NCBI RefSeq assembly: GCF_000024785.1
Contig: NC_013441.1
Span: 372,001 to 436,000, forward strand
DNA: 64,000 nucleotides
Source: Gordonia bronchialis DSM 43247
Lineage (GTDB): Bacteria; Actinomycetota; Actinomycetes; Mycobacteriales; Mycobacteriaceae
Direction: 5' to 3'
Made by a program: the position numbers and the translations under genes. Below the pieces are notes generated by a model, which saw only the letters and a program-made list of their open reading frames with translations, did no database searches and had not been told where the DNA came from. How positions within the stretch are numbered: the stretch's first letter is position 1; every line of letters starts with the position of its first letter. Shown here in pieces: positions 8,823 to 18,136 of this stretch.

Positions 8823-10561
8823 GCATCGCCGAGGCCAAGGCCCGTCGCAGCCAACTGCTCAGTACCTACGGCATCGGTGGTCTGTTTCCCTCGGAGACAT
8901 CGAGTTTCATGATCGTGGGACTGCACGAATGGAACGAGGAACGATCCCCGGTCATCAGTGAGCCCCGGCTTGCTCGATCATTGCGCGTCCAGGAGCTGAA
9001 ATCGCCTCCGGCCGGCGGAAGGAAAGACGTCCCGGTCGTCCGCTTCCCCGAAACCCAGATCTGCCCGGGATGCCGCCGCATCGGCACCACGGCTGCGCTC
9101 GGAGGGGACTGGAACGCATCGAACTGCAAGTGCAAGGAAGGCAGGGCGGGCGCCGCGCTCTCACCGTTTCGTCTGATCATCGCGTGCCCGCGCGGACACA
9201 TCGACGAATTCCCCTTCTACCAATGGCTGCATCGCGACGCGGGGGATCGAGCGGCTGTGAAACACGAGATGCGGATGGTGTCACTCGGACGGACATCATC
9301 ACTGGACGACCTCGTCCTCGAATGCAGCTGTGGCGTCAAGGAACAGACTCTCGAGAAGGCCTCGCAGGCATCCGCGATGAAGGGAATCACCCGCTGCCGG
9401 GGACGTCGTCCGTGGCTCGGTGAGGACCACTCGGAGGAGTGCGGCGAGACCCCACGTGTTCTCCAGCGTGGCGCTTCGAACGTGTGGTTCCCCGCGGTCC
9501 TGTCGGCGATCTCGATTCCGCCCTATTCGGAAGCCTTGGCGAAGTTCGTCGACAAGCATTGGGCGGCGCTCGAAGATCCGGAAGCGGTCAACGATGCGTT
9601 GCTCCGGAACATCGCCAAACAGTCCCGAGGTCGATTCACGGTCGAGCAGATCGTCGCCGAGGTCGAACGCCGCCGCGGCGAGGAGACGGCGGAGGATATC
9701 GACGAGGAGCAGTTGCGTCGGCAGGAGTTCCAGGCGCTCATGGACGGGCGCGAAGAGGACAAGGACGAATCCGACTTCGTCTGTGAGAAGACCGTGATCA
9801 AACGCCAGTTCTCCGGAGACGTTCCCGGCCTGTTCACGGATCTGCGCAAGGTCACGCGATTGCGGGAGGTACGCGCCTTGCGCGGATTCTCTCGCCTCAG
9901 CGGCTCCACCGACGAGGGATCGTTCTGCTCACTGTCACCCGAACCCCTGTACTGGCTGCCCGCCATCGAGGTCATCGGTGAGGGAATCTTCCTGGCACTC
10001 GACCGCGACGAACTGACCGATTGGGCTGCAACACCTTTCGCTCAGGGGCGGCGACGCAAGCTACAGGATGCCGCCGACAGACAAGGGATCGCCTTCAAAC
10101 GTCCACCCACCCAGGTCGACATCGCCAAGGTCGCTCTGCACACGCTCGCACACATCCTCATCGACCAACTCTCCCTCGACGCCGGCTACCCGGCGTCCTC
10201 GTTGCGGGAGCGCCTCTTCGTCGACGACGAGATGGCCGGCATCCTGATCTACACCGCCAGCTCCGATTCCGCGGGCAGCCTCGGCGGTGTGGCCTCCCAA
10301 GCCGACCCGGAGAAGTTCGCCGCGGCGATCAACGAAGGACTTGACAGGCTCTCCTGGTGCTCCTCGGACCCTGTCTGTATCGAGTCGCCCGCCTCGGGAA
10401 CCGACGCTCTCAACATGGCTGCCTGCCACGCGTGTGTGCTGGCCCCGGAGACGTCGTGCGAGCTCAACAACACCCTCCTCGATCGCGCTCTGCTGTTCGG
10501 GACCCACGAACCGGGCGAGGAGAGTGCAGGCCTGTTCAGTGTGCATCTGGGCCGGACATAG
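8819..10561 (+). CDS. drmB: DISARM protein DrmB (DUF1998)
   Basis: The GTG at 8819 overlaps the drmA stop and has a perfect AGGAGG at the right distance, so it is chosen over the longer frame from 8744. The product is 580 residues. Cysteine pairs CPGCRR (near 81) and CKCKEG (near 104), followed by ACPRGHIDEFPFYQWLH (near 122), fit the zinc-binding N-terminal part of DrmB. A helical middle is followed by the DUF1998 region: HTLAHILIDQLS (near 440), LYWLP-type segments, and ACHACVLAPETSCE (near 532). DrmB partners DrmA in every DISARM type. Order and overlap with drmA and spacing to drmD fit a single transcript. Confidence 0.87.
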   Translation: MSIAEAKARRSQLLSTYGIGGLFPSETSSFMIVGLHEWNEERSPVISEPRLARSLRVQELKSPPAGGRKDVPVVRFPETQICPGCRRIGTTAALGGDWNASNCKCKEGRAGAALSPFRLIIACPRGHIDEFPFYQWLHRDAGDRAAVKHEMRMVSLGRTSSLDDLVLECSCGVKEQTLEKASQASAMKGITRCRGRRPWLGEDHSEECGETPRVLQRGASNVWFPAVLSAISIPPYSEALAKFVDKHWAALEDPEAVNDALLRNIAKQSRGRFTVEQIVAEVERRRGEETAEDIDEEQLRRQEFQALMDGREEDKDESDFVCEKTVIKRQFSGDVPGLFTDLRKVTRLREVRALRGFSRLSGSTDEGSFCSLSPEPLYWLPAIEVIGEGIFLALDRDELTDWAATPFAQGRRRKLQDAADRQGIAFKRPPTQVDIAKVALHTLAHILIDQLSLDAGYPASSLRERLFVDDEMAGILIYTASSDSAGSLGGVASQADPEKFAAAINEGLDRLSWCSSDPVCIESPASGTDALNMAACHACVLAPETSCELNNTLLDRALLFGTHEPGEESAGLFSVHLGRT

Positions 10562-10596
10562 GCTGCCCTTGGGGCAGTATCGAGGAGGCAGAGCAC

Positions 10597-13410
10597 ATGG
10601 CTGACATCGCCGCAGGTGAGCGCGTCATCGTCCGCGACGAGGAGTGGCTCGTGCGTGCCGCGCGTGCCACCGACCTGGACGGCACGCGCGTCGAGGTCAC
10701 CGGCGTCAGCGAGTTGGTGCGGGATCAGGATGCGGTGTTCTTCGATCACCCAGAGCTCGATACCGTGCACCGGCTCGACCCGCGAGCGGGCACGCTCGTC
10801 GCCGACACGTCACCGGGATTCCGCCGCACGCGCCTGTGGTTGGAGTCGGTACGACGTGGCAGCCCGATCCCGGCCTCGGACACCCGCATCACCGTCGGCC
10901 ACGAGGCATTGCTCGACCGGATGGACTATCAGCTCCGGCCGGCCGCGCAGGCACTGAAGAACCTCCGGCCACGCATCCTCATCGGTGATGCCGTCGGACT
11001 CGGCAAGACACTGGAGATCGGCATCCTGCTCTCCGAGCTGATCCGTCGCGGACGTGGTGAACGCATCCTCGTGGTCACCCCGCGTGCGGTGCTCGAACAG
11101 TTCCAGCAGGAACTGTGGACCCGATTCGCCATCCCGCTGGTCCGATTGGACTCCGCAGGTATCCAGAAGGTCAAGCAGACGCTGCCCAGCTCACGCAATC
11201 CCTTCAGCTACTACAAGCGGGTCATCGTCTCCATCGACACACTCAAGAACCCGGCGCGGTACAAGCACCATCTCAAGAGCCAGCATTGGGATGCCGTCGT
11301 CATCGACGAATGCCACAACCTGATCAATCGGGGAACGCAGAACAACGAATTGGCGAGATTGCTGGCATCACAATCGGATGCATTCATCCTGGCGAGCGCG
11401 ACGCCACACAACGGCAAGCAGGAATCCTTCGCCGAGCTGATCAACATGCTCGATCCGACCGCCATCGTCGACCCGAACGACTACAAGGCCAAGGACATCG
11501 AACACCTCTACGTTCGTCGACACCGCAACTCCGCCGACGTGAAGCTCGACGTCTCCCACAAGTGGCGTGAGAGACGCAAGCCCGACATCGTCGGGGTGTC
11601 GCCGACCATCGCCGAACGAGCCGTGCTGCGCGAACTCGAAGACGTGTGGCTACACCCCACCGGTGACCCGGTCATCGAGGGCAAGGGACGCCAACTGTTC
11701 CCCTGGACCCTCTACAAGGCGTTTCTCTCATCGCCACGCGCCTTGCGCGCGAGTATCGCCCGCAGGCTCCGGACCATCGACAACGATAGGGACCGGGAGT
11801 CGGTCGCCCTGCAGCGGCTCGATGACCTCGCGGAACGAGCCGAGGCGACCACTCCCGCCAAACTCGAGGAGCTCGTAGCCTATCTGGGCAGGATCGGCGT
11901 TGCCGCGTCGTCCGACGAGCGCGTGGTGATCTTCTCCGAACGCATCGACACACTCGACTGGCTGCAGGCGGAACTCCGTCGCAGACTCAAGTTCCCGACC
12001 AAGGCGATCAACGGACTCCTGGCGGTGGAGGTGCTGCACGCGGGACTGTCCGACGAGAAGATCCAGGCGGTGGTCGAGGGATTCGGGCAGAAAGCTTCTC
12101 CCATCAGGATTCTCATCGCTTCCGACATGGCATCGGAGGGTCTGAATCTGCACAAGGAATGCCACCAGTTGGTGCATTACGATCTGCCGTGGTCGTTCAT
12201 CCGCATCCAACAGCGCAACGGACGCATCGATCGATACGGCCAACTCCATTCGCCTCAGATCGCGGCGCTCGCGCTTGCCGCTGAGGATGACGTCACCGAC
12301 GATCTGAACGTCGTCACGAAACTGCTGCAGAAGGAACACGAGGCCAACCGCGCGCTCGGCGACGCCGAGGTCCTCCTCGACCTCCACGACTCCAAGATCG
12401 AGGAGGAGACCGTCATGGAGGCCATCCGTACCGGCCGCGACCTCGACGACCTCGTACCCGAGCCCACCCCTGAGAGGCTCAATCCCTTTGCACGACTGAT
12501 GGTTCAGGGTGGGACCCACGAGAGCGAGCCGGCACCGGAAACCGCGGCCCGGCTGTCGTTGTTCGACGACGACGACAACTACCTGACCGATGAACTCGCC
12601 GACATTTCCGCCGACGGCGGTACCGACCTCGACATCCATCGCGAGGACGAACAGGATCTGGTCGCCTTCAAGCCGCCCCAGGATCTTCTCACCCGCTTTC
12701 GGGACCTGCCGCCGGACTATCTGCGCGAGCAGGAGATCGAGAAGCGTCTGCGCTTGACGGGCAGCCCTGACCTCGCCAGGGATCGACTGACGCGTGCCCA
12801 ACGAGCACAAGATAGTTCGTGGCCCGACGTGCACTTCCTGGCCCCCATCCATCCGGTGCTCGACTGGGCAGGGGATCGCGCGATCGGCCGATTCGGGCGC
12901 AACGAGATTCCCGTCGTCACCGGCGCCGTCGACCACCCCCATTTCCTCACCCAGGCTGTCTGGTCCAACGATGCAGGCCGTCCCGCCATCGCGCACTGGG
13001 GTGCGGTGACCGGCCTTCCCGACGCCCCCGAGGTCGTCGATTTCGAGTTCGTCGTCGAGGTCGCCGGGCTCAGTGAGGCGGCGGGCAACCCAGGGGTACC
13101 CGACGACGCCCTCGAGCCGCTCCAACATCTGGTCCCCGCGGCGGTCGACGCAGCCCGTAACCACATCCGTGCCAGACGCGACGACTTCGAACACAATCTG
13201 ATCGACCGTGTCGACCGCTACCGCGCCGACCTGACCAGGTGGGAACAAACCGCACTGACCATCGCCGCGGAGCCCGGCAAACGCACGGACGCCCGACTGG
13301 AGATCGAACACACCGCAGACAGCTGGGCCTCGATCATCGACTCGATGGCCGCGTCTGGTGAACCGTTTGTGCGGGTCGTCGGCGTCATCATTCCGAAGCC
13401 CAGAGGGTGA
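10597..13410 (+). CDS. drmD: SNF2-like helicase DrmD (class 1 DISARM)
   Basis: The ATG at 10597 has GAGGAGG upstream and gives 937 residues; the longer in-frame extension lies inside drmB. The SNF2 core has GDAVGLGKTLEIG (near 129), DECHNL (near 238), SATPHNGKQESF (near 267), SDMASEGLNLHKECH (near 508) and QQRNGRIDRYGQ (near 537). This is the RapA/HepA-type arrangement seen in DrmD, which defines class 1 DISARM together with DrmMI. A C-terminal part of about 350 residues contains acidic linkers and ends as a long helical region. Four bases separate its stop from the drmMI start. Confidence 0.87.
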   Translation: MADIAAGERVIVRDEEWLVRAARATDLDGTRVEVTGVSELVRDQDAVFFDHPELDTVHRLDPRAGTLVADTSPGFRRTRLWLESVRRGSPIPASDTRITVGHEALLDRMDYQLRPAAQALKNLRPRILIGDAVGLGKTLEIGILLSELIRRGRGERILVVTPRAVLEQFQQELWTRFAIPLVRLDSAGIQKVKQTLPSSRNPFSYYKRVIVSIDTLKNPARYKHHLKSQHWDAVVIDECHNLINRGTQNNELARLLASQSDAFILASATPHNGKQESFAELINMLDPTAIVDPNDYKAKDIEHLYVRRHRNSADVKLDVSHKWRERRKPDIVGVSPTIAERAVLRELEDVWLHPTGDPVIEGKGRQLFPWTLYKAFLSSPRALRASIARRLRTIDNDRDRESVALQRLDDLAERAEATTPAKLEELVAYLGRIGVAASSDERVVIFSERIDTLDWLQAELRRRLKFPTKAINGLLAVEVLHAGLSDEKIQAVVEGFGQKASPIRILIASDMASEGLNLHKECHQLVHYDLPWSFIRIQQRNGRIDRYGQLHSPQIAALALAAEDDVTDDLNVVTKLLQKEHEANRALGDAEVLLDLHDSKIEEETVMEAIRTGRDLDDLVPEPTPERLNPFARLMVQGGTHESEPAPETAARLSLFDDDDNYLTDELADISADGGTDLDIHREDEQDLVAFKPPQDLLTRFRDLPPDYLREQEIEKRLRLTGSPDLARDRLTRAQRAQDSSWPDVHFLAPIHPVLDWAGDRAIGRFGRNEIPVVTGAVDHPHFLTQAVWSNDAGRPAIAHWGAVTGLPDAPEVVDFEFVVEVAGLSEAAGNPGVPDDALEPLQHLVPAAVDAARNHIRARRDDFEHNLIDRVDRYRADLTRWEQTALTIAAEPGKRTDARLEIEHTADSWASIIDSMAASGEPFVRVVGVIIPKPRG

Positions 13411-13414
13411 GAGC

Positions 13415-16400
13415 ATGTTCGATTCGATTCACAACGTCAACGACTTCCTCTCCGAGCACTGGTTGGCCGAGGTCTTCCCCACCAACTTGAAGAACCTCGC
13501 TCGGCAATGGAAGGAGTGGGCCGAGCAGGACAAGCCGACCCCGGTGAAGGGACTCGCAACGATTGCGAGCACGTATATCCGCGATCTCGGCGACCTCCCC
13601 GCGCCCGCCACCGACACGATCGACGCGAGGGTGACGGAGTTGCACTCCACGTTGTTGGCAGCGGTCGGGTTCACCGCTGAAGCGGTGACCATCGAGACCG
13701 CCCAGGCCGATACGACAATCGACGTACCGGTCCTCGCGCGGTACCCCAGCACCGGTTCCACGGACTCGCTGCACATCCTGCAGGCGTATCCGGTGGACAA
13801 TGCCGACGCACTGTTCGGCGGCGATGCCGAACTCGTCGAACCTCTTCGCCGCCACGTCACCAGCGAGAAGATCGAGAAGATCGAGGCGGTAGGTGAAGCG
13901 GTCACGCAGCTGTTCGTCAGCGACGCCGCACCCCGCTACCTGCTCGTCGTGGCCGGTGGCGTCGCACTGCTGACCGACGTCGGCCGATGGTCGGAAGGAC
14001 GCTACCTCGCATTCGACGTGGCGACGGCCCTGGACCGCCGCGACGAGAAGGCAAGCGGCGAACTCACCTGGCATGCCGGGCTCTGGTCGGCCAACGCCCT
14101 TCTCCCCGACGAGGAAGACGGCAAGGCCGAGATCGACCACTACACCGAGAGCTCGGAGAAGCACGCCGTCGGCGTCAGCGAGGACCTCCGCGAAGGGCTG
14201 CGCACCTCCATCGAGAAGATCGCCAACGAGGTTCTCACCCGACGCCGCGAGGCGGGTTTGCCGGTCGAGGGCATCCCTGAACTCCCGCGCGATCTGACCA
14301 CACAGTCGCTGCGGTTCTTGTACCGAATCCTGTTCCTGCTCTTCGCCGAGGCGCGTCCCGAGCTTGGAGTGTTGCCGGTCGGCACCCCGGAGTACGAATC
14401 GGGCTATGGACTCGACCGACTGCGGGAACTCGTCCAGGTGCCCCTCACCGGACGCTCCGCCGACGGGCACCACCTCCACGAGTCGCTGGATCTGCTGTTC
14501 CGGCTGGTCAACACCGGCCACAAAGCAGGCGCCCGCGACGTCGACGGAATGGTCTTCGAGCCGCTGAGGTCGGATCTGTTCGATCCGGCAAAGACTCCCT
14601 ACATCGACGGGGAAGGGATGCGGATCAGCAACCGTGTCCTGCAAGAGGTACTCAACCTGTTGCTGCTCTCCAAACCCTCGAAGCGCAAAGGCGCACAGCG
14701 CGGCTACATCTCGTACGCGCAGCTCGGTATCAACCAGCTGGGTGCCGTCTATGAGGGCCTGATGTCCTACAGCGGTTTGATCGCCGATGACGACATGGTG
14801 GAGGTCGCCAAGGACGGCAACGCCGACAAGGGATCGTGGCTGGTTCCCTCCACCAGGTCCGGTGACTACGACGCCGATGACATCGTCTGGCGCGAGGACA
14901 GACTCACCGGCCGCAAGGACATCGTCCGGCATCCCAAGGGTAGCTTCGTCTTTCGACTTTCCGGACGGGACCGGCAGCGCAGTGCCTCTTACTACACCCC
15001 GGAAGTGCTCACCAAATGCGTGGTCAAACACGCACTCGCGGAGCTCATCACCGATGACACCAAGGCCCAGGACATCCTGGAGTACCGAATCTGCGAGCCG
15101 GCCCTGGGAAGCGGCGCCTTCCTCAACGAGGCCATCAACCAATTGGCCGCCGAGTATCTGCGTCGGCGTCAAGACGAATTGCAGACGCCGATCAAGCCGG
15201 AGGATTACACCACCCAACTCCAGAAGGTGAAGGCCTATCTGGCGTTACACCGAGCCTATGGAGTGGACCTCAATTCCACTGCGGTCGAGCTGGCCGAGGT
15301 CTCGTTGTGGCTCAACGTGATGCACAGCGGCCTGCAGGCACCGTGGTTCGGACTGCACCTGCGTCGTGGCAACTCGTTGATCGGCGCGCGCCGCGCCACC
15401 TACGACCTGACCTCGCTTGGGCGAGCCAAGAAGAGCTGGCTGAAGACGCCTCCCACCGATCGTCCTCTGTCGGAGGGATCGATCGGGGACGGCGAGATCC
15501 ACCACTTCCTCTTGCCCGCCGAAGGCTGGGCCGCGGTTGCCGACGCCAAGCAGGCGAAGGAACTCGCGCCCGATGCAGCGGCAGCGCTCCGGGAATGGCG
15601 CAAGAGGGTCACCAAGAAGCCGAACCAGAAGCAGACAGACCGACTCAAGGCGCTCGCCACTCGAGTGGAACGTCTGTGGGCGTTGGCGTTACGGCGTCTG
15701 GAGATCAGTGAGCAGCAGATCTCCCGCCAGATCGACGTCTGGGGAGCCGACTTGCCCGTCGTGGAAGACGCGGTGGACCGCGAACGCGTCGAGCGGGAAC
15801 TGCACGATCCAGAAGGACCATACGAGAGGTTGCGCCTGGCGATGGATGCCTGGTGCGCCCTTTGGTTCTGGCCCGTTACCGGTTCCGTCGCGGACAACGA
15901 CCAGGGTCACCCAGGGCCTCCAGGACTGGACGAGTGGATCGTCACGCTTGAAGAGCTTCTTGGTGCTGCGGGTATCAAAAAGGTTGAAGCCGGCCAGAGT
16001 TCGTTCCAGGACCTCGCCGACGGATTTAAAGAACTTGCTCAGATCGACGATCAGGACCGTCGGTTCTCGGGCATGCGAACCATCCCGGATCTGCTTCTGC
16101 GTCACCAATGGCTGGGTACGGCAAGGGAGATCGCGCAAGATCAGGGATTCTTCCACTGGGAACTGGACTTTGCCCAGATCTTCCAGCGTGGAGGGTTCGA
16201 TGTGCAGGTTGGGAACCCTCCCTGGGTGCGGCCCAAATGGCGTGATGACGAGACATTGAGCGAGTCTGATCCAGTGTTCGCGCTCCGTGAAAAGATCCCA
16301 GTAGCTGAGTTTAATTCGAGGCGAAGCCGTCTCCTGGCAGACGAGTGGACAAGAGCGCTGTATCTTGACGATTTAGCTTGGTGGGCAGGGACCGCTGAGC

Positions 16401-18136
16401 ATCTAGGTTCACCTGAGATCCATCCAGCTCTGACAGGTGTTCAAACGAATCTGTATACCAACTTCATGGAGCAGGTGTGGCGGAATGCGGCACCGCAGCG
16501 CTCCGCGACGGGGCTGATCCATCCGGAGGGTCATTTCAGCGATCCAAAAGCCGGCTCGTTACGAGCGAAAACCTATCCCCGTCTCCGTCGACATTGGCAA
16601 TTCTTCAACGAACATATGTATTTTGAAGGTATTGGAGACACTGTAGTTTTCGGAGTCCATGTGTATGGGCCTCCGAAAGAGGTGGGATTTCTACAGATTA
16701 CTTCCCTTTTTGACCCTCAGACCATTGACGATTCCTTCGCGAAGGCCGAATCGAAGGACGTTCCAGGAATCCAGTATCCGTGGGGCGGGTGGGACCTTCG
16801 GGGGCACGCTTCCCGAATCGAGACGATTTCTGAGAGAATCTTGGCGGACTGGGCGATGCTTTTTGATCCAGTCGGTACACCTGCGGTTCAAGCGCGTTTG
16901 CTGAGGCCTGTAACCCGCGAACATGTTGAGGTCTTATCCACCGTTGCCCGGTACCCATTCAGAACTGCTTCGCTCGGATACAAGTGGACCAGGTGCTTCG
17001 ACGAAGATAAGGGAAAGAAGGACGGGTACATCGAGTGGCGCACGGAGTTTCCCGGTAGTTGGGATGAAGTGGTCCTGCAGGGGCCGCACTTCACTGTTGC
17101 TACGCCGTTTGCCAAGGAGCCGAACGAGAATTGCAGGAGCAAGGGTGACTACACCACCTGGGACCTCGAATCCCTTCCGGAGTCGGTGATCCCGCGAACC
17201 AACTATCAGCGGGCGTGCGATCGCGACACCTACGATGCCGGCATCCCGAAGTGGGGGGATCGGCCGGCGACCGACTACTGGCGGGTGGCGTGGCGCAATA
17301 TGACCCAACCCGGGTTGGAGAGATCACTACACGCAGCCCTTGTGCCACCGGGGGCAGCACATGTAAACACAGTCAACTCGTTGACTGTGTGTACATGTGC
17401 TAGCACCTGTAAACAATTGTCGAGTCCTGACGGACTCTCCGATCTCAGAATGACCGGACTGGTAGCCGGACTTTGGGCATCGCTCCCATTCGACTATCTG
17501 GTGAAGGTCAGCGGTCGACCCCATGTGCAAACAGAAGTCGTGGATCGGTTTCCTGCGCCCGTGGATCACCCGGCTGCCGCCCAGCTCCTGTTCCGCACTC
17601 TCCGTCTGAACTGCTTGACGCGCGACTACCAACCGCTGTGGGATGCGCTGTACGAACAGGGATTCGCCACCGACATGTGGACCGCGCCTTTCGCCGGTCA
17701 GCTCAAGCCACTCGGGGTCTCGGTGCCCGAATGGTCGATGACCACTCCGCTCCGCACCGACTTCGAGCGTCGCGCCGCACTGGTCGAGATCGATGCGCTC
17801 TCGGCCCTGATGCTGGGGCTCACCGCAGAGCATCTTGCACTCATGTTCCGAACGCAGTTCCCGGTGCTTCGCAAGTACGAGTACGAGATGTATTTCGACG
17901 CCAACGGTCGTAAGATCGCGAAAGATCATCACGCACAAGGGGTTCACCAACAGAAGGAAGATTTCAAGCTCCTGCAGGAATGGATGATCGGCGGCGACCA
18001 CGGTGACTTGCTGGACCGCTACACGCCGTTCGAGCCGGATGCCGAGCACGCGGAACCCTGGTTCTACAAGCCCGATCGTGAGGCGGAGATGCGTGCGGCG
18101 TACGCCGAGTTCGAGCAGCGATTGGCGGATGGATGA
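13415..18136 (+). CDS. drmMI: N6-adenine DNA methyltransferase DrmMI
   Basis: A 1573-residue protein starting ATG at 13415. The N-terminal third is like type IIG/Eco57I-class enzymes. The methyltransferase has motif I EPALGSGAFLNEAINQLA (near 560) and catalytic motif IV VGNPPWVRPKW (near 931); the roughly 370 residues between them are a large insertion typical of this family. The part downstream of NPPW is expected to hold target recognition. The DNA from about 16240 to 17100 is visibly more A/T-rich than either side, which suggests an exchanged specificity segment. In class 1 DISARM this enzyme marks host DNA. The 3' end overlaps the next start as ATGA. A 46-base palindrome lies inside the gene at 17356-17401. 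Confidence 0.87.
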   Translation: MFDSIHNVNDFLSEHWLAEVFPTNLKNLARQWKEWAEQDKPTPVKGLATIASTYIRDLGDLPAPATDTIDARVTELHSTLLAAVGFTAEAVTIETAQADTTIDVPVLARYPSTGSTDSLHILQAYPVDNADALFGGDAELVEPLRRHVTSEKIEKIEAVGEAVTQLFVSDAAPRYLLVVAGGVALLTDVGRWSEGRYLAFDVATALDRRDEKASGELTWHAGLWSANALLPDEEDGKAEIDHYTESSEKHAVGVSEDLREGLRTSIEKIANEVLTRRREAGLPVEGIPELPRDLTTQSLRFLYRILFLLFAEARPELGVLPVGTPEYESGYGLDRLRELVQVPLTGRSADGHHLHESLDLLFRLVNTGHKAGARDVDGMVFEPLRSDLFDPAKTPYIDGEGMRISNRVLQEVLNLLLLSKPSKRKGAQRGYISYAQLGINQLGAVYEGLMSYSGLIADDDMVEVAKDGNADKGSWLVPSTRSGDYDADDIVWREDRLTGRKDIVRHPKGSFVFRLSGRDRQRSASYYTPEVLTKCVVKHALAELITDDTKAQDILEYRICEPALGSGAFLNEAINQLAAEYLRRRQDELQTPIKPEDYTTQLQKVKAYLALHRAYGVDLNSTAVELAEVSLWLNVMHSGLQAPWFGLHLRRGNSLIGARRATYDLTSLGRAKKSWLKTPPTDRPLSEGSIGDGEIHHFLLPAEGWAAVADAKQAKELAPDAAAALREWRKRVTKKPNQKQTDRLKALATRVERLWALALRRLEISEQQISRQIDVWGADLPVVEDAVDRERVERELHDPEGPYERLRLAMDAWCALWFWPVTGSVADNDQGHPGPPGLDEWIVTLEELLGAAGIKKVEAGQSSFQDLADGFKELAQIDDQDRRFSGMRTIPDLLLRHQWLGTAREIAQDQGFFHWELDFAQIFQRGGFDVQVGNPPWVRPKWRDDETLSESDPVFALREKIPVAEFNSRRSRLLADEWTRALYLDDLAWWAGTAEHLGSPEIHPALTGVQTNLYTNFMEQVWRNAAPQRSATGLIHPEGHFSDPKAGSLRAKTYPRLRRHWQFFNEHMYFEGIGDTVVFGVHVYGPPKEVGFLQITSLFDPQTIDDSFAKAESKDVPGIQYPWGGWDLRGHASRIETISERILADWAMLFDPVGTPAVQARLLRPVTREHVEVLSTVARYPFRTASLGYKWTRCFDEDKGKKDGYIEWRTEFPGSWDEVVLQGPHFTVATPFAKEPNENCRSKGDYTTWDLESLPESVIPRTNYQRACDRDTYDAGIPKWGDRPATDYWRVAWRNMTQPGLERSLHAALVPPGAAHVNTVNSLTVCTCASTCKQLSSPDGLSDLRMTGLVAGLWASLPFDYLVKVSGRPHVQTEVVDRFPAPVDHPAAAQLLFRTLRLNCLTRDYQPLWDALYEQGFATDMWTAPFAGQLKPLGVSVPEWSMTTPLRTDFERRAALVEIDALSALMLGLTAEHLALMFRTQFPVLRKYEYEMYFDANGRKIAKDHHAQGVHQQKEDFKLLQEWMIGGDHGDLLDRYTPFEPDAEHAEPWFYKPDREAEMRAAYAEFEQRLADG
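17356..17401. repeat. 46-base near-perfect palindrome inside drmMI
   Basis: Two 22-base arms flank a TC centre. The left arm starts AGCACATGTA and ends CAGTCAAC; the right arm is its reverse complement except for one position (A in the left arm faces a C-complement). The sequence is translated in frame as part of the methylase (around HVNTVNSLTVCTCAST), so it does not break the gene. It could form a strong hairpin in DNA or mRNA. No function is known. Confidence 0.85.

Noticed and set aside
11728..13416. Long open frames opposite drmD, the DruE-like gene (21499-22983), the SNF2 gene (45792-47375) and the TPP-enzyme gene (53838-55331)
   Set aside because: They are antisense shadows of well-supported genes in high-GC DNA and show no recognisable domains.
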